DNA of 64,000 bases from Chiua virens (GCA_019787685.1 JAHNUO010000005.1:868001-932000); one strand, 5' to 3'. Shown: positions 36,897-50,200, numbered from the stretch's first letter. The notes: generated by a model not told the origin, from the sequence alone. Numbers and translations are program-made.

Positions 36897-36967
36897 GCAT
36901 TAGTGGTGTAGCGGTAACATTGGGTCTTCCCATGGCCTAGCTCCGGGTTCGACTCCCGGCTGATGCA
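36897..36967 (+). tRNA. tRNA-Gly (anticodon CCC), copy 2
   Basis: Same 71-nt sequence as copy 1, on the plus strand. A box TGGTGTAGCGG and B box GGTTCGACTCC are intact. Transcribed away from copy 1. Confidence 0.92.
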
Positions 36968-36971
36968 TTCA

Positions 36972-36975
36972 TTTT
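36972..36975 (+). terminator. Pol III T-run terminator of plus tRNA-Gly
   Basis: Four T on the plus strand, 5 nt after the tRNA 3' end. Confidence 0.65.
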
Positions 36976-37147
36976 CACCAAGGCTTATTTTTGCTCTCTT
37001 CCACGGACTACGTGCAGGTTATTTATGGCTGAGGTGATCAGTCAGACATGAAAAGAGACGACGGGCTGCGAATGTGACTCATCTCACTCCCAAGCAGTGA
37101 TCAGGTATACATTATATTCGTCGATACGCGAGTACGTGCGTGGGACG

Positions 37148-38536
37148 TCATGCAGTGAGCTCGCCCTCGCTCCGCTCCTTTTCGACCTGCCAAATCTCTC
37201 TCACACCTTGCCGGAACCATACGACGTTCCATTCGACGAGGCCTCTCCGCATTTCGAATACGGGCGTGGGTAAGGACGCGACGAGTGCGAGGTGGGGCGT
37301 GACGAGGTGGTACGTGAGCGTGACCGGTTGGGAAGGTGAGAGCGATGTCGATGCGGATGGATAGGATGGGGGTTTGGTGCTCGGCTTGGACGGATCGGGG
37401 GTCTCTGCTGGTGCGGGAGAGAGGGGTGCGCTGGGTGTGGGCGGTGCGTTGGACCTGGTGGGTGTCAGCGAAGTGGGAGGCATCAGGGTTGAGGGTGCGT
37501 ACTTGTACAATGGTCCGAACGAGTTGAGCATATGGAGGTAATCGCAACAGAGGTTGTGGGCTGCCTGATCGACGGGGGAGGCATCGGTCGCGACATATAG
37601 TTTGCTCGTCGTATCGAACAGGAATGCCTTTGGCGACGACGTATTCTTGAGGGTGGGCTTAGAGGGGAAGACGCTGCATATCATGGAGGGACTTACGGAG
37701 CAAAAGACGTCGAGCAGGTTCTCGAGATACGGCAATGAGTCGATCAGTTTGTGGATGACCCGTGAAAAGGCTTCTTGGAGTGTATAATCGTAGACAGACG
37801 TCAGGTGGAAATTCAGGGGAACTTGTTCGTAATCAGGGGATTCGTCTGCGAGGCGATCCATGACGCGCTCGTGGATCTGGCGAAAGTTCTCTGCCGGCGG
37901 TGTTGTGTCAGCGGACGAGACCTCTGGGGGTGGTGCATCGTACCAATCTTGTCGTCCTCCTGTAACTTCTCTGCTTTGTGTACAAAGACCTCCAGGTTGA
38001 TGTGTGGGTTCGCTTGGCATGCGGCGACGATGAACTCGACGAGCTTGACGATAGGTTGTTGGTAGAGATCCTACGTACACGAATGAGTTTGTCCATTTTC
38101 GAGAGGAAGCATGCCTACTCGAATATCGATGACGAACACGATGGTGGAGAACTCGGAGAGAGGTGCCCCTAGCGTGTCTACGGTGATGTTCCCGGGACAA
38201 TCCCAGATCTCGAGTGGGATGATGGTACTGCTGGGGCGTGTTCGTGAGAGCAAGACAAAGGACATCTAGACAACGCACTCATAAGGGTACTTTGTGACGC
38301 GCATTGTCGGTTCAAGGAAAAACGTTTGCTTCGAGGGCAAGTTCTTGAACAAGACTTGCAAGATGGACGTTTTGCCACTCCTGCGGTGACATGTACGATA
38401 TCACGGCAAACGAGACGGTTCATAGAACGGACCTTCGTGTGCCCACGAGAAGGATCTTTGAGCGAAGTAGTGGTGCATTTTGGAGGGGTTTTGTGAGTTT
38501 GAGATAGGACTCTTGCTGTTGCTGAGGGGAACCCAT
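37148..38536 (-). CDS. GTR2: Rag GTPase, Gtr2/RagC-D type
   Basis: Forms a heterodimer with Gtr1/RagA at the vacuole surface and signals amino acids to TORC1. Start at 38536 (MGSPQQQQESYLKLTKPLQN). G1 is TRRSGKTSI, split by an intron, with the R-R-S-G-K-[ST]-S form of the Rag family. Then LPSKQTFFLEPTMRVTKYPY, LEIWDCPGNITVDTLG (G3, W-D-x-P-G), STIVFVIDIR, LYQQPIVKLVEFIVAACQAN, and G4 VFVHKAEKL, where RagC/D usually has HKVD. The C-terminal roadblock-like domain follows (FRQIHERVMDRLADESPDYE, VPLNFHLTSVYDYTLQEAFS, FLFDTTSKLYVATDASPVD). A Pro/Ser/Thr-rich insertion interrupts that domain near 37400-37500. Stop at 37148. It shares a 328-bp divergent promoter with VTC4, another vacuolar nutrient-related gene. 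Confidence 0.9.
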
Positions 38537-38864
38537 GCGAGGTCAACCAGTTCGGGAGAGTAGATCACTGACACCGCCACAAGTCACGTAGAGTTCAAAG
38601 TTCCACTCAAATCTCAGACTCTCAAGATCCGTTCAGGTGCGATAAAAACACGTCTAGGCTCTACACACCGCCCGACGTTGCGTACAGCGTTCGCAGAGAT
38701 AGCTGCGAGGTTATCACCTAGAGGATTTTTCACACGGTCCTTTGGCAGTTGCAAGTTTCGGTCTGACACTTGGCGTCACCGGCGACGTCGCGGTCCGGTC
38801 ACCGCTACTAACTTCTCTTCTCACTGGTCATTTGTCTTTTTTTCCCCTCATCTGAGCGCCCGTC
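38537..38864. promoter_or_regulatory. Divergent promoter region, GTR2 / VTC4
   Basis: 328 bp between two outward start codons. I see no phosphate-response (CACGTG) site. Pyrimidine-rich leader sequence precedes VTC4. Confidence 0.45.
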
Positions 38865-41800
38865 ATGAAGTTCGGAAGGAAGATTTCGGTACGCGTCTTG
38901 CTGTTTCGCTCTTATCTGCTGCAAATCGTGTCCCTGGTGTAGGCAAGCATCTACGACGAATGGAAGCCGTACTATATCGACTACAACCTTCTTAAACGGG
39001 AGCTCAAGGTTTCGGGCGTTTTCACCCCATAGCCTACCTTGTTTAACCATATCGTCCCATCTAGGCTCGGACCACGTCCCGCAACTGGGATGACAATGAC
39101 GAACACGAATTCACTGTCATGCTCAAGAAAGAGCTGGACAAAATTCACGACTTCCAGAAGCAGAAGGTTTTTGATGTGCCATCCATCAGTGCATCATCAC
39201 TCATCATCCGGCGTTAACAGACTTCGGAACTCTCCCGCCGTATTCGCGATGCAGAACGCGACGTGCAGCGCCTCGTGGCTCAGCAAGATTCTCAGTCACC
39301 TTCTGAGCAGTCACCCGTCACAGCGAGCGATCCCGAGTCGCTTAATCCACGTGCTTCCGATTATGGACCTGACGAAGGATCCGACGACGAAGATGACCTA
39401 GAAGGCACTGGTGATTCCTACGACGAGCTCGAAGAACTGTTTCATGGATTGGAGGTTGAAGTGGCCACGCTGGTTGCAGATGTACATGATCTCGCCTTGT
39501 ACACCAAACTCAACATCACAGGCTTTCTAAAGATTTAAAGGTGTGCATCATCCTCCAGGCACGCTTCTTGTGTTCTGACGAGATTTCAGAAACATGACGT
39601 TGGTCGCGTCTTGAAAAGGAACTGTGCTTTTAACACTGACGTCCTTTTCAGAAACAAACTAGTATGCCGCTCAAACCGACGTTCATTCAAGATTACTTGG
39701 AAGAACGACCGTTTTACAAATATAATTGGGATGCTCTCATCGTGAAGCTTTCGAAACTGTACAACCTTGTCCGTACCCGTGGTCACCCCGTCGTGGGCGA
39801 TTCTAGTGCGGGAGGTAGCCAGAGTGCGTTTGTTCGACAAACGACCAAGTACTGGGTAAGGGTTCTCTGTCCTCGTTCCTGGGCACAGTCTCACTCATCA
39901 TCAGGTGCACCCAGACAATCTTATCCCACTCAAATTAGCTATTTTGAAACATTTGCCTGTTCTTGGTTTGTTTTGTCCAGTTTTCGCGTTTACGTTCATT
40001 CTCCTTATCTCAATCTTGCCTCTCAGTATTCAATGCAGAGAAAGAATATGAACTGAAGGATGCTGGTAAGCCGCAGAATTGTTCGACACGTCTGTTTTCA
40101 CATGAAGTTGGGCAGCGATTACTTCTATTTACTTTGACAACGAGGATTTGGATCTCTACCTCGGTCGGCTCGAAAAGACCGAGGGAGCTGAAGCAATCCG
40201 TCTGCGGTGGTACGGAGATACCGATGTCAAAACCGTAAGTCTGCAGTATGCATACCTTCTACATTTCATGTCATCCTGTGATCAGATTTTTGTGGAACGC
40301 AAGACTCACCGGGAAGATTGGACTGGAGAAAAATCGGTCAAAACCCGCTTCCCTATCAAGGAACACTTAGTGAACGCGTTCTTGCGAGGAGAATATACTA
40401 TGGATGCTGAGATGCAAGCATTGGCTGACAGTGGCAAGAAAAACCAAAGCGAAGTCGATTCGATGATCCAGCTCGCGAATGAGGTGCAATATCGCATTTT
40501 GACTCGCAAGCTTGTTCCTGGTGAGGCGCCTGTTGAACGCGCAACGTTTCGTTACTATCGACACTTTTCTAGTCATGAGAACTTTCTACAATCGAACTGC
40601 ATTCCAGCTACCCGGAGATGCTCGTGTGCGGATTTCTCTTGATACCGAGCTCAGCATGGTTAGAGAAGACAACTGGGATGGACGTGTGCGCTCCGGGGAT
40701 AATTGGCGGCGTACTGACATTGGGATTGATCATCCCTTTGACCAGGTGCCCGCTGAAGACGAAGAGCTGTTCAAATATGGTGTACTGGAAGTCAAGTTGC
40801 AGACACAGCTTGGCCAAGAACCCCCTAAGTGGGTGACGGACCTGGTCCAATCCCATCTGGTTGAAGCTGTTCCAAAGTTCAGGTTAGTAGGTGGTGCCAT
40901 TATTTCGTTCCCGTAGCTCACCCAAAGCATAGTAAATTCATCCATGGATGTGCAACTCTACTTCCTCATCGGACAGACCTTGTTCCGTTCTGGCTTCCTC
41001 AGAGTAAGTTACAAGGGAATCTAGTGAACGACTGACTGACTTGTCCCTGTAGTGGATATCGACATCCTGAAGCCGAGTACCGGTTATATGACGGTAGAAC
41101 GTCCCCTCCCCTCGTCCTCGAAGGTATCCTTGGACCAGCGTTCTGGTGACACAACACCTTCACACCAAATGTACCCTGAACCGGTCTCCGAAGGCGAGGA
41201 AGATGAAATAATGGACTTGACGCCAGCCAAGGATGAAGACAAGCGAACAGGTCTTCCTCGTGTGGACGTCGCAGCAGCCATTGCATATCGCGAAATAGCT
41301 CTCAAGGAACGCAAGTTCAACCGATTGAACAGTCCAGGTCCGTCTTCAAGAGGAGAGGAAGCAAGAACCAGTAGACGAACATACCCCGTTATTGCAAGGA
41401 CACGTGGCAGAGGAGCGCGGCTCTCAGCAGCAACGTCAACAGCAAAGCACGTTGGCCGATCTCGATCAATCCCCTGACATCGTCTACGTCATTCGATAAG
41501 ACGATGAAGGAGCGGATGAACGGAACACAGAATGGTAGCAACCGAGTCACCCCTCAGTCTCCTGAAGCCCGAGGGCTCAATGAGGAAGAAATACCAGAAC
41601 AAGAGAGACTTCTCGTCCGTGACTGGATTGCGCCCTCTGGGAAGAAGATTGCAGTGCCCGTCCGCATCGAGCCCAAGGTGTACTTCGCAAACGAACGGAC
41701 ATTCCTGGTGCGTCATTTTGCTCGATTGGATCGCGTGCGCATGCTGACGTGCCGCTGAACCTTGTAGAAGTGGCTCAACTTTGCCGTCCTGATAAGCTCC

Positions 41801-42058
41801 ATCGCGACGACGCTTCTCAACTTTGTGCCTCCGGACGATCCCAGGGGACTTATCAGCGCAGGGCTGTTCACGTTGGCAGCGCTTCTCTCTATCGCGTATT
41901 CGGCCATCATCTTCGTGTACCGTGCGCTCCGCCTTCGCGCACGCAGTGCTGAAGGACTCTACTATGACAAGTACGGCCCGACCATCTTGTGCTTTGTGCT
42001 GTTTGCCGCATTGGCCGTCAACGTCGGCCTGCGCGTCGCCGAAATGGTGGAACATTGA
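38865..42058 (+). CDS. VTC4: VTC4, vacuolar polyphosphate polymerase subunit
   Basis: Makes polyphosphate from ATP and moves it into the vacuole. Exon 1 is 24 nt (MKFGRKIS). The SPX domain senses inositol pyrophosphates: [59 protein letters not shown]. The polymerase tunnel follows: [109 protein letters not shown]. Active-site basic residues are present, so this is the catalytic VTC4 rather than VTC2/3. Three membrane helices close the protein ([58 protein letters not shown]). In the variable linker (about 41335-41500) the frame changes at least once, likely an indel. Confidence 0.92.
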
Positions 42059-42565
42059 TCTTGAAGGGAGTGCGTCTAGGATCACATTCATCTGTTTATT
42101 CCCTATGTACGCATTATGTCTTTCCATGGACCGTCGCGATATCGTTCTTGTAGCCATGTTCTAAAAAGTGACAACTACCTGCGTGAAGGAATCGAATATA
42201 TAGTCTTTTTTTCATTAGCAGTGGTTTGGTTTGAGAACGGTATAATGCATATTGAGGGAATAAAAGGCTTGTATGCTCGAAAGTCCAAGCAGAAAGTTTG
42301 AAAAAAAGTATTGTCAATGGGTTCAGGAGTAGGATGATATAGATGTTGACAGTGATAGGAGAGCATCCTTGAGACGAAATTCTAAAAATACTAAATTTGA
42401 AACTGCTGAGAAGACGAGTTCACGGAAGCTGAAATACGAAACGAAAGAGATGACCGACCAAACGAGTGTATATCCGACACTTGCCTGCGTCATCTCGTTC
42501 TCCTCGGACTCGTGACATCCAGTTGCATATCCCACCCCTCGGATCGCTGTCTAAACGACGGCTAG
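42059..42565. other. Convergent 3' regions, VTC4 / membrane protein
   Basis: Holds the 3' ends of two converging genes. No gene, RNA or repeat recognised. Confidence 0.5.
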
Positions 42566-43767
42566 CTATCGCGGACCGTATCCATAAGGACCGGGAGAGG
42601 CCCTGCCTGTACCTAACGCAGCACCAGGGAACTGGCGTTCTGGATCGCTCATCCATGCCTGCATAGCCCATCGCCGCCTGCGGTACTGGGGAGCTGCGAC
42701 CTTGTATATCATACGCTACCTGTGGACCTGGACTTCTCATTCTAGTCATTGGAATAGATTCTGCGCCATGACCATCAGACATGGGATCCGTGAACGTATT
42801 TGGCACTGGGCCCCTGTACGGGTCGTAGAATCCGGCGGGTTGACCATATGCACCAGGCTCGTCATGATACGGTTGATTCGGGTTGAGGTGAGGTAGCGGC
42901 GGAACTGCGTAAGGATCTCCAGCGCCATATGCTTCAGGAACAGACGAGGCTGCGATCGATCCCGCATACGCGCCACCGGGACTCGGTGCTCTCTCGAGGT
43001 TGAGGTCGGAGTCGTTTTCTGGACCGAATCCTGCCCTCCCCGTTGAATTCGTGGGAAGAGCATGCACATCGTTGTTGTGTGCATTTAGTTCGGGCCATTT
43101 GATGGCTTCGTCTGCCGAAACACATCGTTTCAGCATCAGTCCACATGGAGCGCTTACGTAATGCACGTACTGTCATCGAAATCACTGAACCGTTTTCTAG
43201 TGAGCTTCCAGACGAAGAACAGGATGATGGCGAGTGCAGCAATTCCACCAGAAACTGAGAGTCCAATGATAGAGCCGGTGCTCAGACCGCTATCACCACC
43301 ATCCGAGCTGCTCGAGCTGCTCGTGTGTGGAGCGGTACTAGAGCTGACAGGGTGAGGGAGTGAATGTGACGACGCTGGTGACGACTTCTCCTGCGGCGTT
43401 TGTGGTAGCGACCGCAGAAGTTGTTGGAGCTTGTATTGTTGAGGGGGGTGCAGAACTTGCATTACTGGTCGTTTGTTTGGCGGACGATGCAGAAGTTGCT
43501 TGGGTTTGGGCCTGGGTCGAAGAAGGAGCTGGTGTCGGCACCGCCGAGGTCGCTGCCTCAGTTGTTGCGGGGGCTTGCGTTGAAGTGGGGGCGACTGCGG
43601 ACTGAACTGGATTGAGGGGAACTGCCAGTGCTACTGTCTAGTAATGGCACCACCCCAGCGCGTATGTGGAGCGCGGGAGGTTCCCTGATCGGCCTGTGCT
43701 GAGAGGCGGAAACCAGTGTAGCTGATGCTACAATGACGAGTAATAACGAGCGAGTCGCTTGCTTCAT
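42566..43767 (-). CDS. Single-pass membrane protein with mucin-like ectodomain
   Basis: Type I membrane protein; family not certain, layout like fungal Mid2/SKG6-type wall sensors. The start at 43767 gives a signal peptide, MKQATRSLLLVIVASATL, joined by an intron (gtttcc to attactag) to TVALAVPLNPVQSAVAP. The ectodomain is about 100 residues of Ser, Thr, Ala and Pro (STQAPATTEAATSAVPTPAP), likely O-mannosylated. One membrane helix SIIGLSVSGGIAALAIILFF ends in WKLTRKRF, then a cytoplasmic tail rich in Pro, Gly and Tyr (NPNQPYHDEPGAYGQPAGFY). Frame breaks lie near 43358 (TPSP to HPVSSS) and near 42658; after the latter the tail reads DPERQFPGAALGTGRASPGP and ends at 42566. Cell-wall stress sensing is a guess from layout only. 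Confidence 0.65.
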
Positions 43768-44265
43768 CCCAAGCAGCTTCGCTGGTAGTGTGTCGGGATA
43801 AGGAAGGAGTGGAAGAGTGTATTCGAAAAATCCGCAGTAACGTGGGGTCGCGAGACCACACCGTCGCTGTTATTGGCGTCACGGTGATTGACAAGCTAGA
43901 CACAAAATGCGTGCGGAGTTTCCCTTTGATGGTTACCGCGGTAGACAACCTTCGAATTGATGAAAGATTGCTGAAGAGGACACGAAAATAAAACACCTCA
44001 CTAGTAGGTAACTTACTCTTCCAGTGGCTGTGCAATTCCATGTCCATGTCATCACGTGCTGGTTATTTCCTCCGGTAACACGGCACACTGCATAACCCGG
44101 CCGCAGTGTTCGCAATGAAAATTATGGATGATTTATTCCCCCGTGTCAGTATATCGAATGTCAAGAAATAACATTCGGTATATAGTAAATTTCTCTCGAC
44201 CATTGACAGTTGATGGTTGGTTCCCATAGCAGAGGTATACCAACTTGACCATATCGTATACCGCT
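43768..44265. other. Intergenic, about 0.5 kb
   Basis: Promoter of the membrane protein and 3' region of the paladin-like gene. Nothing else recognised. Confidence 0.5.
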
Positions 44266-47200
44266 TCAGTCCAGTGATCTCCTTCCTAACAATTTAGCGA
44301 TCTCGCGGTGTTCCGCGAGCCATGCAGGGAATGGTTTCTCCTCTCCTTTACCCGTTGTTTCTCGAATTTCGATCAGGTAGTTGCAAAATACGATTAGTGC
44401 CCCGTAGCGGTATCTATAGGGACTGGTGAGTGATTGGTCCGACGGGAGTTCACATCAGTGCCTTACAGGTAGTTCACGGCGATATTCATCAACTTCCTCT
44501 GCTTGGCACTCCCTTTCTCGCACGCTTCCACCTTGAGCTTGTAACTATTCCGTACCCAGTCAGCGAAACCCGGCGCAAAAGGTGCGAGCTTCTCACTCGT
44601 AGATTGCCTTCCTGAGGTTTTGGACATCTTGCATCAGGTCGATCGCGCGGTCTGTCAGGTGTTTTGCGATCTTGCCGTGTGAAAGCACGCCAACGAGCTG
44701 TAAGATCGTCTTGTACTCCCCTGTAAACGTGTTCGATCACTGTATCGCTAGCAGTTTGGATGGAAATACCTTGCAAGTAAGCTTCTTCTTCGGACGGGCC
44801 ATCGATCAGATCATAGTCGAACTCAGTCGGGTCCTCGGCAACATCAACACCGTCTACTCCCACCCAATTCATGATAGTCGAAATTAGACAGGCGGTCACC
44901 ATGCCAGTTGTAGTGCGGCCCCTTCCCATTTGACAATTGAAGATGAAATCACCCGCTTGTGAGTATCCAAGTCGAATGCGATTGAAGAGCTGGTAAAGTG
45001 CGTCAGGGAGTGGTGCTTGTTCGTCAGTCTAGATTTTATATTAGTTTTTAGAAGCCGCAGTACAAGATCGCCTACGATTGCCGCGCGGTCATAGTCGATC
45101 TAGTACCAAGGCTATTTAGCTGGAACCTCGAAAGTAAGCCATGAGAGAGCCCGGACCTTATACCCCTCCATTGCCACGAGATCAAACACGTCCCGTGGCG
45201 TCATGATGTCTTCCTCCGAGACCGTCTCCCATATGGGTATTATCGTGAATACGCCAGGGCGTTCCTCTACTTCATCATGGAGCAAAATGCGCCCATCACC
45301 ATGTCGGAGTTCCCGAAGAACATCCTTCTTGAAACGCTCCTCCATAGTCTCCACCATCGCAGTGGTGACTCCCGTAGCCCTGCATACATAAGTCACATGA
45401 CATCTTCGCGGAACAGGGGTAATCGTACTCGACGTTTTCTAGCGGCCTGTCGACAAGCCGCAAGACATGAGGTCGGCCAGCAACATAAACGACCGGTTCC
45501 TGTTCAGATTAGTATACAACTATGTCGCTGAGCGAAGGGAAGTTCAACCACACCTCTCTCAAAGAAGTCCAAAACACCATGTTTGATCCTTGTGGACCAG
45601 CATCTACACGCGCTAGCGCTCTCCGTAACCTACACAGCGTGAGGTATGATATGCCTGAGTATTACCTAAACGCACCCTTGTACAGTGGGCATCCCACTGG
45701 GATCATTGGTATAAGCAGAGTTATTACAAAAGGAGAGAAAGATAAGATCATACCTTCCACAAACCATCTTTCCGTCATTGACGCATTCGTGTTCGGCAAG
45801 AGTAGTAGAGGCCTCCGAAATAGAGTTTCCTGACGTTTTTAATAAAAGGGTCAGAGGGAGACGACGGAAGTTAGGTGATCCGTCGATGCGTCTACTCGCG
45901 AAACACAGTTGAGCATCATCTATATTGATACGAAAATAGGACGTACTCTGGGAGTGTCATTTTCTGCAGGTTCGAAAAGAAATCACTCTTCAAAATTGTG
46001 GAGGCTGACAGGATGCTCCCACAGCGGTTGACCACAACCTGATTGACCTCGTCAGGATGGGCAATACCATCTATCCGTGCCAACGGGACTAGCGCGTTCA
46101 GACCGCCAGCATTGAGCTCCTTTGCAAATGTCTTGATCACTATTCACAATTCACAAGTGTACGAGGCAGTAATGATGGGCTGCAAACTTACCTGGCCTGT
46201 TCTCGATGAATTTTTCGAAGGTTTCAACAGAGTGCAGTGTATCAGCCATTGTTGATTGTAAATACGCCTGGAAGACGACGAGTTCAAAATATCGCCGAAG
46301 ATTCTGCAGTCCTGGGGAAGCGTCAATTTGTGCCACGCTTGAGTCTTCACAATGGACCAGACCTTTAGATGTGTGAACACGCTTCTGCTTCTCGTCGGTG
46401 GCTTGTTCTGCCTGCACACGTTCCCCCTCAATGGTGTCGCGCAAATTTAGAACTATTGCGCAGCGATCCACAGCCTCGTCAACGGCACATTTTACCGCTG
46501 GTCCTTGACGGACGATACGAAGGAAATCTCAAAAAAATGGAGCCTTAGAATAATAGAAAATGACGAAAATGATGGACGGGACGTACTATCCACAACTTGA
46601 TATGACGGACGACTATTCACGGGTTCCTCCTCTGCACGTGAAGCTGATCCCGAAAGGGCACGCGGCCTACCAAAGAGGCGGGGGGATGTTTGAGCTAGCA
46701 ATCTGCTATCTTTCAACCATTGTTGAATCAAGAGGATCAGGACCTAATTTGGGTCAATTAGATATTTGTTTATTTTTGTTCGAGGTAAATCTCACTGAAG
46801 TCAGTGTGCTCCTTCCTCGCCCTAATTGGCAGTTCACGACAATTGCAGTGTTCATCGAGTCGGTTCGGACTACTAACTCCATGAGTTCTCTGATATCGGA
46901 CATGTCGGGTGGATGCTCCGCGGTGATTGGAATACGAGCATATTGCACTTCGATCCCACCCGACTGTCGTGATCCCATGATGTCCTTGAGAACAGCAACG
47001 TCCCCAGGTTGAACTTCTTCCCAGACTGGGGATAACGGATCCATCCGACGTTTCCGTGTGCAAGAGTAGCCTTTAATGGTGGGTAGGAGTGTTCAGATTT
47101 GTCGATCAAGGCACCAGAAATGCATACCTTCCTTCGAATGCGTTCAATTCAGCGAGTATATCATCTTTCAGGCGTCCTTCGAGTATTTCTAAGCGTGCAG

Positions 47201-50200
47201 CTGAAATCCCCCCGTAATCTGCAATGAACAAGGTAAGGGCACAGTTCAGGTAAAAAACAACCATGCGACCTTTCATATTCCTCAAAGAAAACCGTTCTCG
47301 CCTCAAGCAGTAGGGAGCACCGTTGACGTATACGATAGGTTCTTCGCGAAGGGTTACCCATACTACTTTTGTGGCATCCGGGTGATGATTCCTGACCAAC
47401 TGGACAACTTCGTCGATTGCAGACTCAGTGGGTTGCCCACACGCATAGATATTCGTCCCGGGAACATTTCTGAAATTGATGACACCGCGAACAGATTGCG
47501 AGACACGCTGTGACTCAGATAGCCATTGATCGGATTTCAAAAGAGTGCTGAGATCACATTCAAACAACGGAAAGAGTTTATCGAGACGCAATGACCCACC
47601 TTTCTCTCAGAATGATACCACCGCGATTCTAGACGCAAAAATATTTCAGATGTTATCCCAGGACTCGTGTTGGCTCTAACCTTGACAACATGGTCGCTGT
47701 ATTCATCACCAAGCAATTGACCGCCGGAAATCTCGACGTCGTTCTTTTGTCCTGCAACAAGCGCCTTAGCCTCTGCCCCTGATCGAGACAGAATGGAGAG
47801 ATCATGGATGGGAGCAAAGGCATTCAATCGAGATCCCCACAACTTTCTAAGGAACATCACCTGGCTATGGAAAAATAAACAATAAGATTTAGCAGGCTGA
47901 TTGTTGACCGAGCAGGCGTACTTCCAGATCTCCGTTCGGGCCTAGATGCAAAGGAAATGAGCATTAGCGAGGAGTAAAAATTTCATTGCGAACTTTGAGC
48001 CAGTCCGAGAATGTTTGGCTGAAGTCAGGAACCGAATCGACATAACTGGCGAAAGCGATCATGAAGAAACTGGAACAGGAAGACTCAGATTGAATTCAAC
48101 CTAATCTAGGGGTAACACCCACTATTTTTCCAGGGATCTCCCTGCCTTGATTAGCATGTCCTCTCTCTTGGCACCGTCATCATCGGGAGTGGTGAGTGAA
48201 TAGCGGACCCGATGAACTTAGGATATCTTCCCGTAAATTTGTTACATGATCACCTGCGCCGACAAAGTCCACTTAGGTTCTACAAGCCCTAGCAGAGACC
48301 ATAGACTGGTAACATACAAGCGTCAATGACACGGTCTACTAGTTTTTTGGCTTGGAGACCGTGGTCTAGGCACCCGAGGAGGCTGAGGATGACACCATAA
48401 TTACCCTGGTGTGCTCTGCGCAAATTTTCCAATAAGACGGGCTGTGATATTAGTAAAGCAATGGCTGATTGCGAATGCAAGTCTAGAACAAGTACTTTGG
48501 CTGAATGACGGATCAAACGAACCAGAGGCAGCACAAACGTTGTTGCAAAACATATGTCAACCTTAGTAGGGATTTATTGGAGTCCTGCTGAGCACTGGCA
48601 TTTTCCAATGCCTGGGTGAGTTTCATGTCTGTTGCAGGCTAGAAGATGGTCCGATTAAATCCATAAAAGAGCGCCAGGGTCAAATTACCTGACTCTTCGG
48701 CTATTGATAACGATCAATGAACTCAAGAAGGGGTATCAATTTGGACGCCTTACTGTATTGATTCCCGGTGTGGCGCTACCCTGCCTGGGCGTCCCAGGTG
48801 GGAAAACAAAAGATGACCTAGTAGCATAAGGGTCATCCAAACCTCGAACAAGGAGCATTCGGCGGCGAACAATCAACGCAGCAACCATGGCAAAAGTAGT
48901 CCGCACAGCACCCATGCCACAACTGAAAACAAGAGCGCTCCGTATAGGATCAGCATTTTTGATGACGCGAAGATACGCATCCAGATAGTTATCCTGCGGA
49001 CCTCAGTTAAGTTCCAGATGTCTGTGGTAAGAAAGAAGTACTACCTCTATCGGGCGATCAGGAGATATAGGAATGCTGCGGCGCCCTCAGTACATGACGT
49101 GACGGTGGCTGGCAAAAAAAATACTTGCCGATGATACTGGACCAAGTGAATATGACGTAATAACAGTGGTTATAAACGAACCAACCTCGACGTTCCAGCC
49201 GTCCAAACGCATGTTCTCCCAGAGTTCGCGTGATGTCCTCACGTTTACGTTGTCTACGTGCGTCCAAGTGGGCAATATCGCGCCTTCTCCAGAATCGGCA
49301 GCTTTCGACGCACGATAGCAGATTAATCAATTACTCCTGTAGCGACGACCTCCCAAGAACTCACCAAGTTCATTGTGAGTCAAAATAAGTCCACCATATC
49401 TATCCAAATCTAGCATCAGAACCAAAATTTGGCACGAATGAAGATGGTCCTACTTGCTTGCTTCTTGAAGGATGTCGTGCTTCAATCGATCTTCGATTGC
49501 TTCAAGATTTTCTGCCCGATCAGATAGGGAAAGCGTCCTGCGTGGTTCAGCAGCATCCCGCAAGACAAAGGGGCGTCCCGAAATGTAAACTAATAGACAG
49601 ATTGAAATAACCGGTCAGCCATGGAGCACAGCGCTTCGGGTATCAGTCTATTATGCTGACCAATGGGCTCCTCCCTTGTTGAAAACCACACGACATGTGA
49701 GGCGTCACGTGTGCCAGGACGGCATCTCAACGCAGATAATATAGCGCGAAGACCTTGCGTCCGAGGTTGGGCAACGCCAAAGACATTGAGGTTTCCCTGA
49801 CGAGATGCTCTAAAGTTTGGCGCGCCGTGGACATTGAGATCGAGATCAAGGGCGCGTCCTGGCGGTCCCCGCGGTATATTGGTAAGGCTGATCAGGGGTC
49901 GTGTTAATGACTCACCAGAAGGATAATGATCCGTCTTCAGGATGAATCCCCTTGACAAGACGCTGCCCGCTCTGGTCTTGACGATCGATGGTTCCGCACG
50001 TTTTAGAGGGACCATCAGGTCGAGTGGTAATATCGCATCTTTATTTGGAGGAGCCTGGGAGGCCCCGTTGACAGGCATGGCGTCCGAGCTGTCCACGAGA
50101 GGCGGTGATGCTGAGACGGAGTTGTCGAGTGGAACTGGAGAACGCGAACCCGATGCCTCGGATCTGCTGCGCCCACGTATAAGGGCATCTTTGCCGTCAT

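Larger units (their letters stand above)
36700..36967. repeat. Inverted repeat of two identical tRNA genes
   Basis: Two 71-bp arms (36700-36770 and 36897-36967) are perfect reverse complements around a 126-bp spacer. The spacer is unique and carries a TATA-like element for each gene. Confidence 0.9.
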
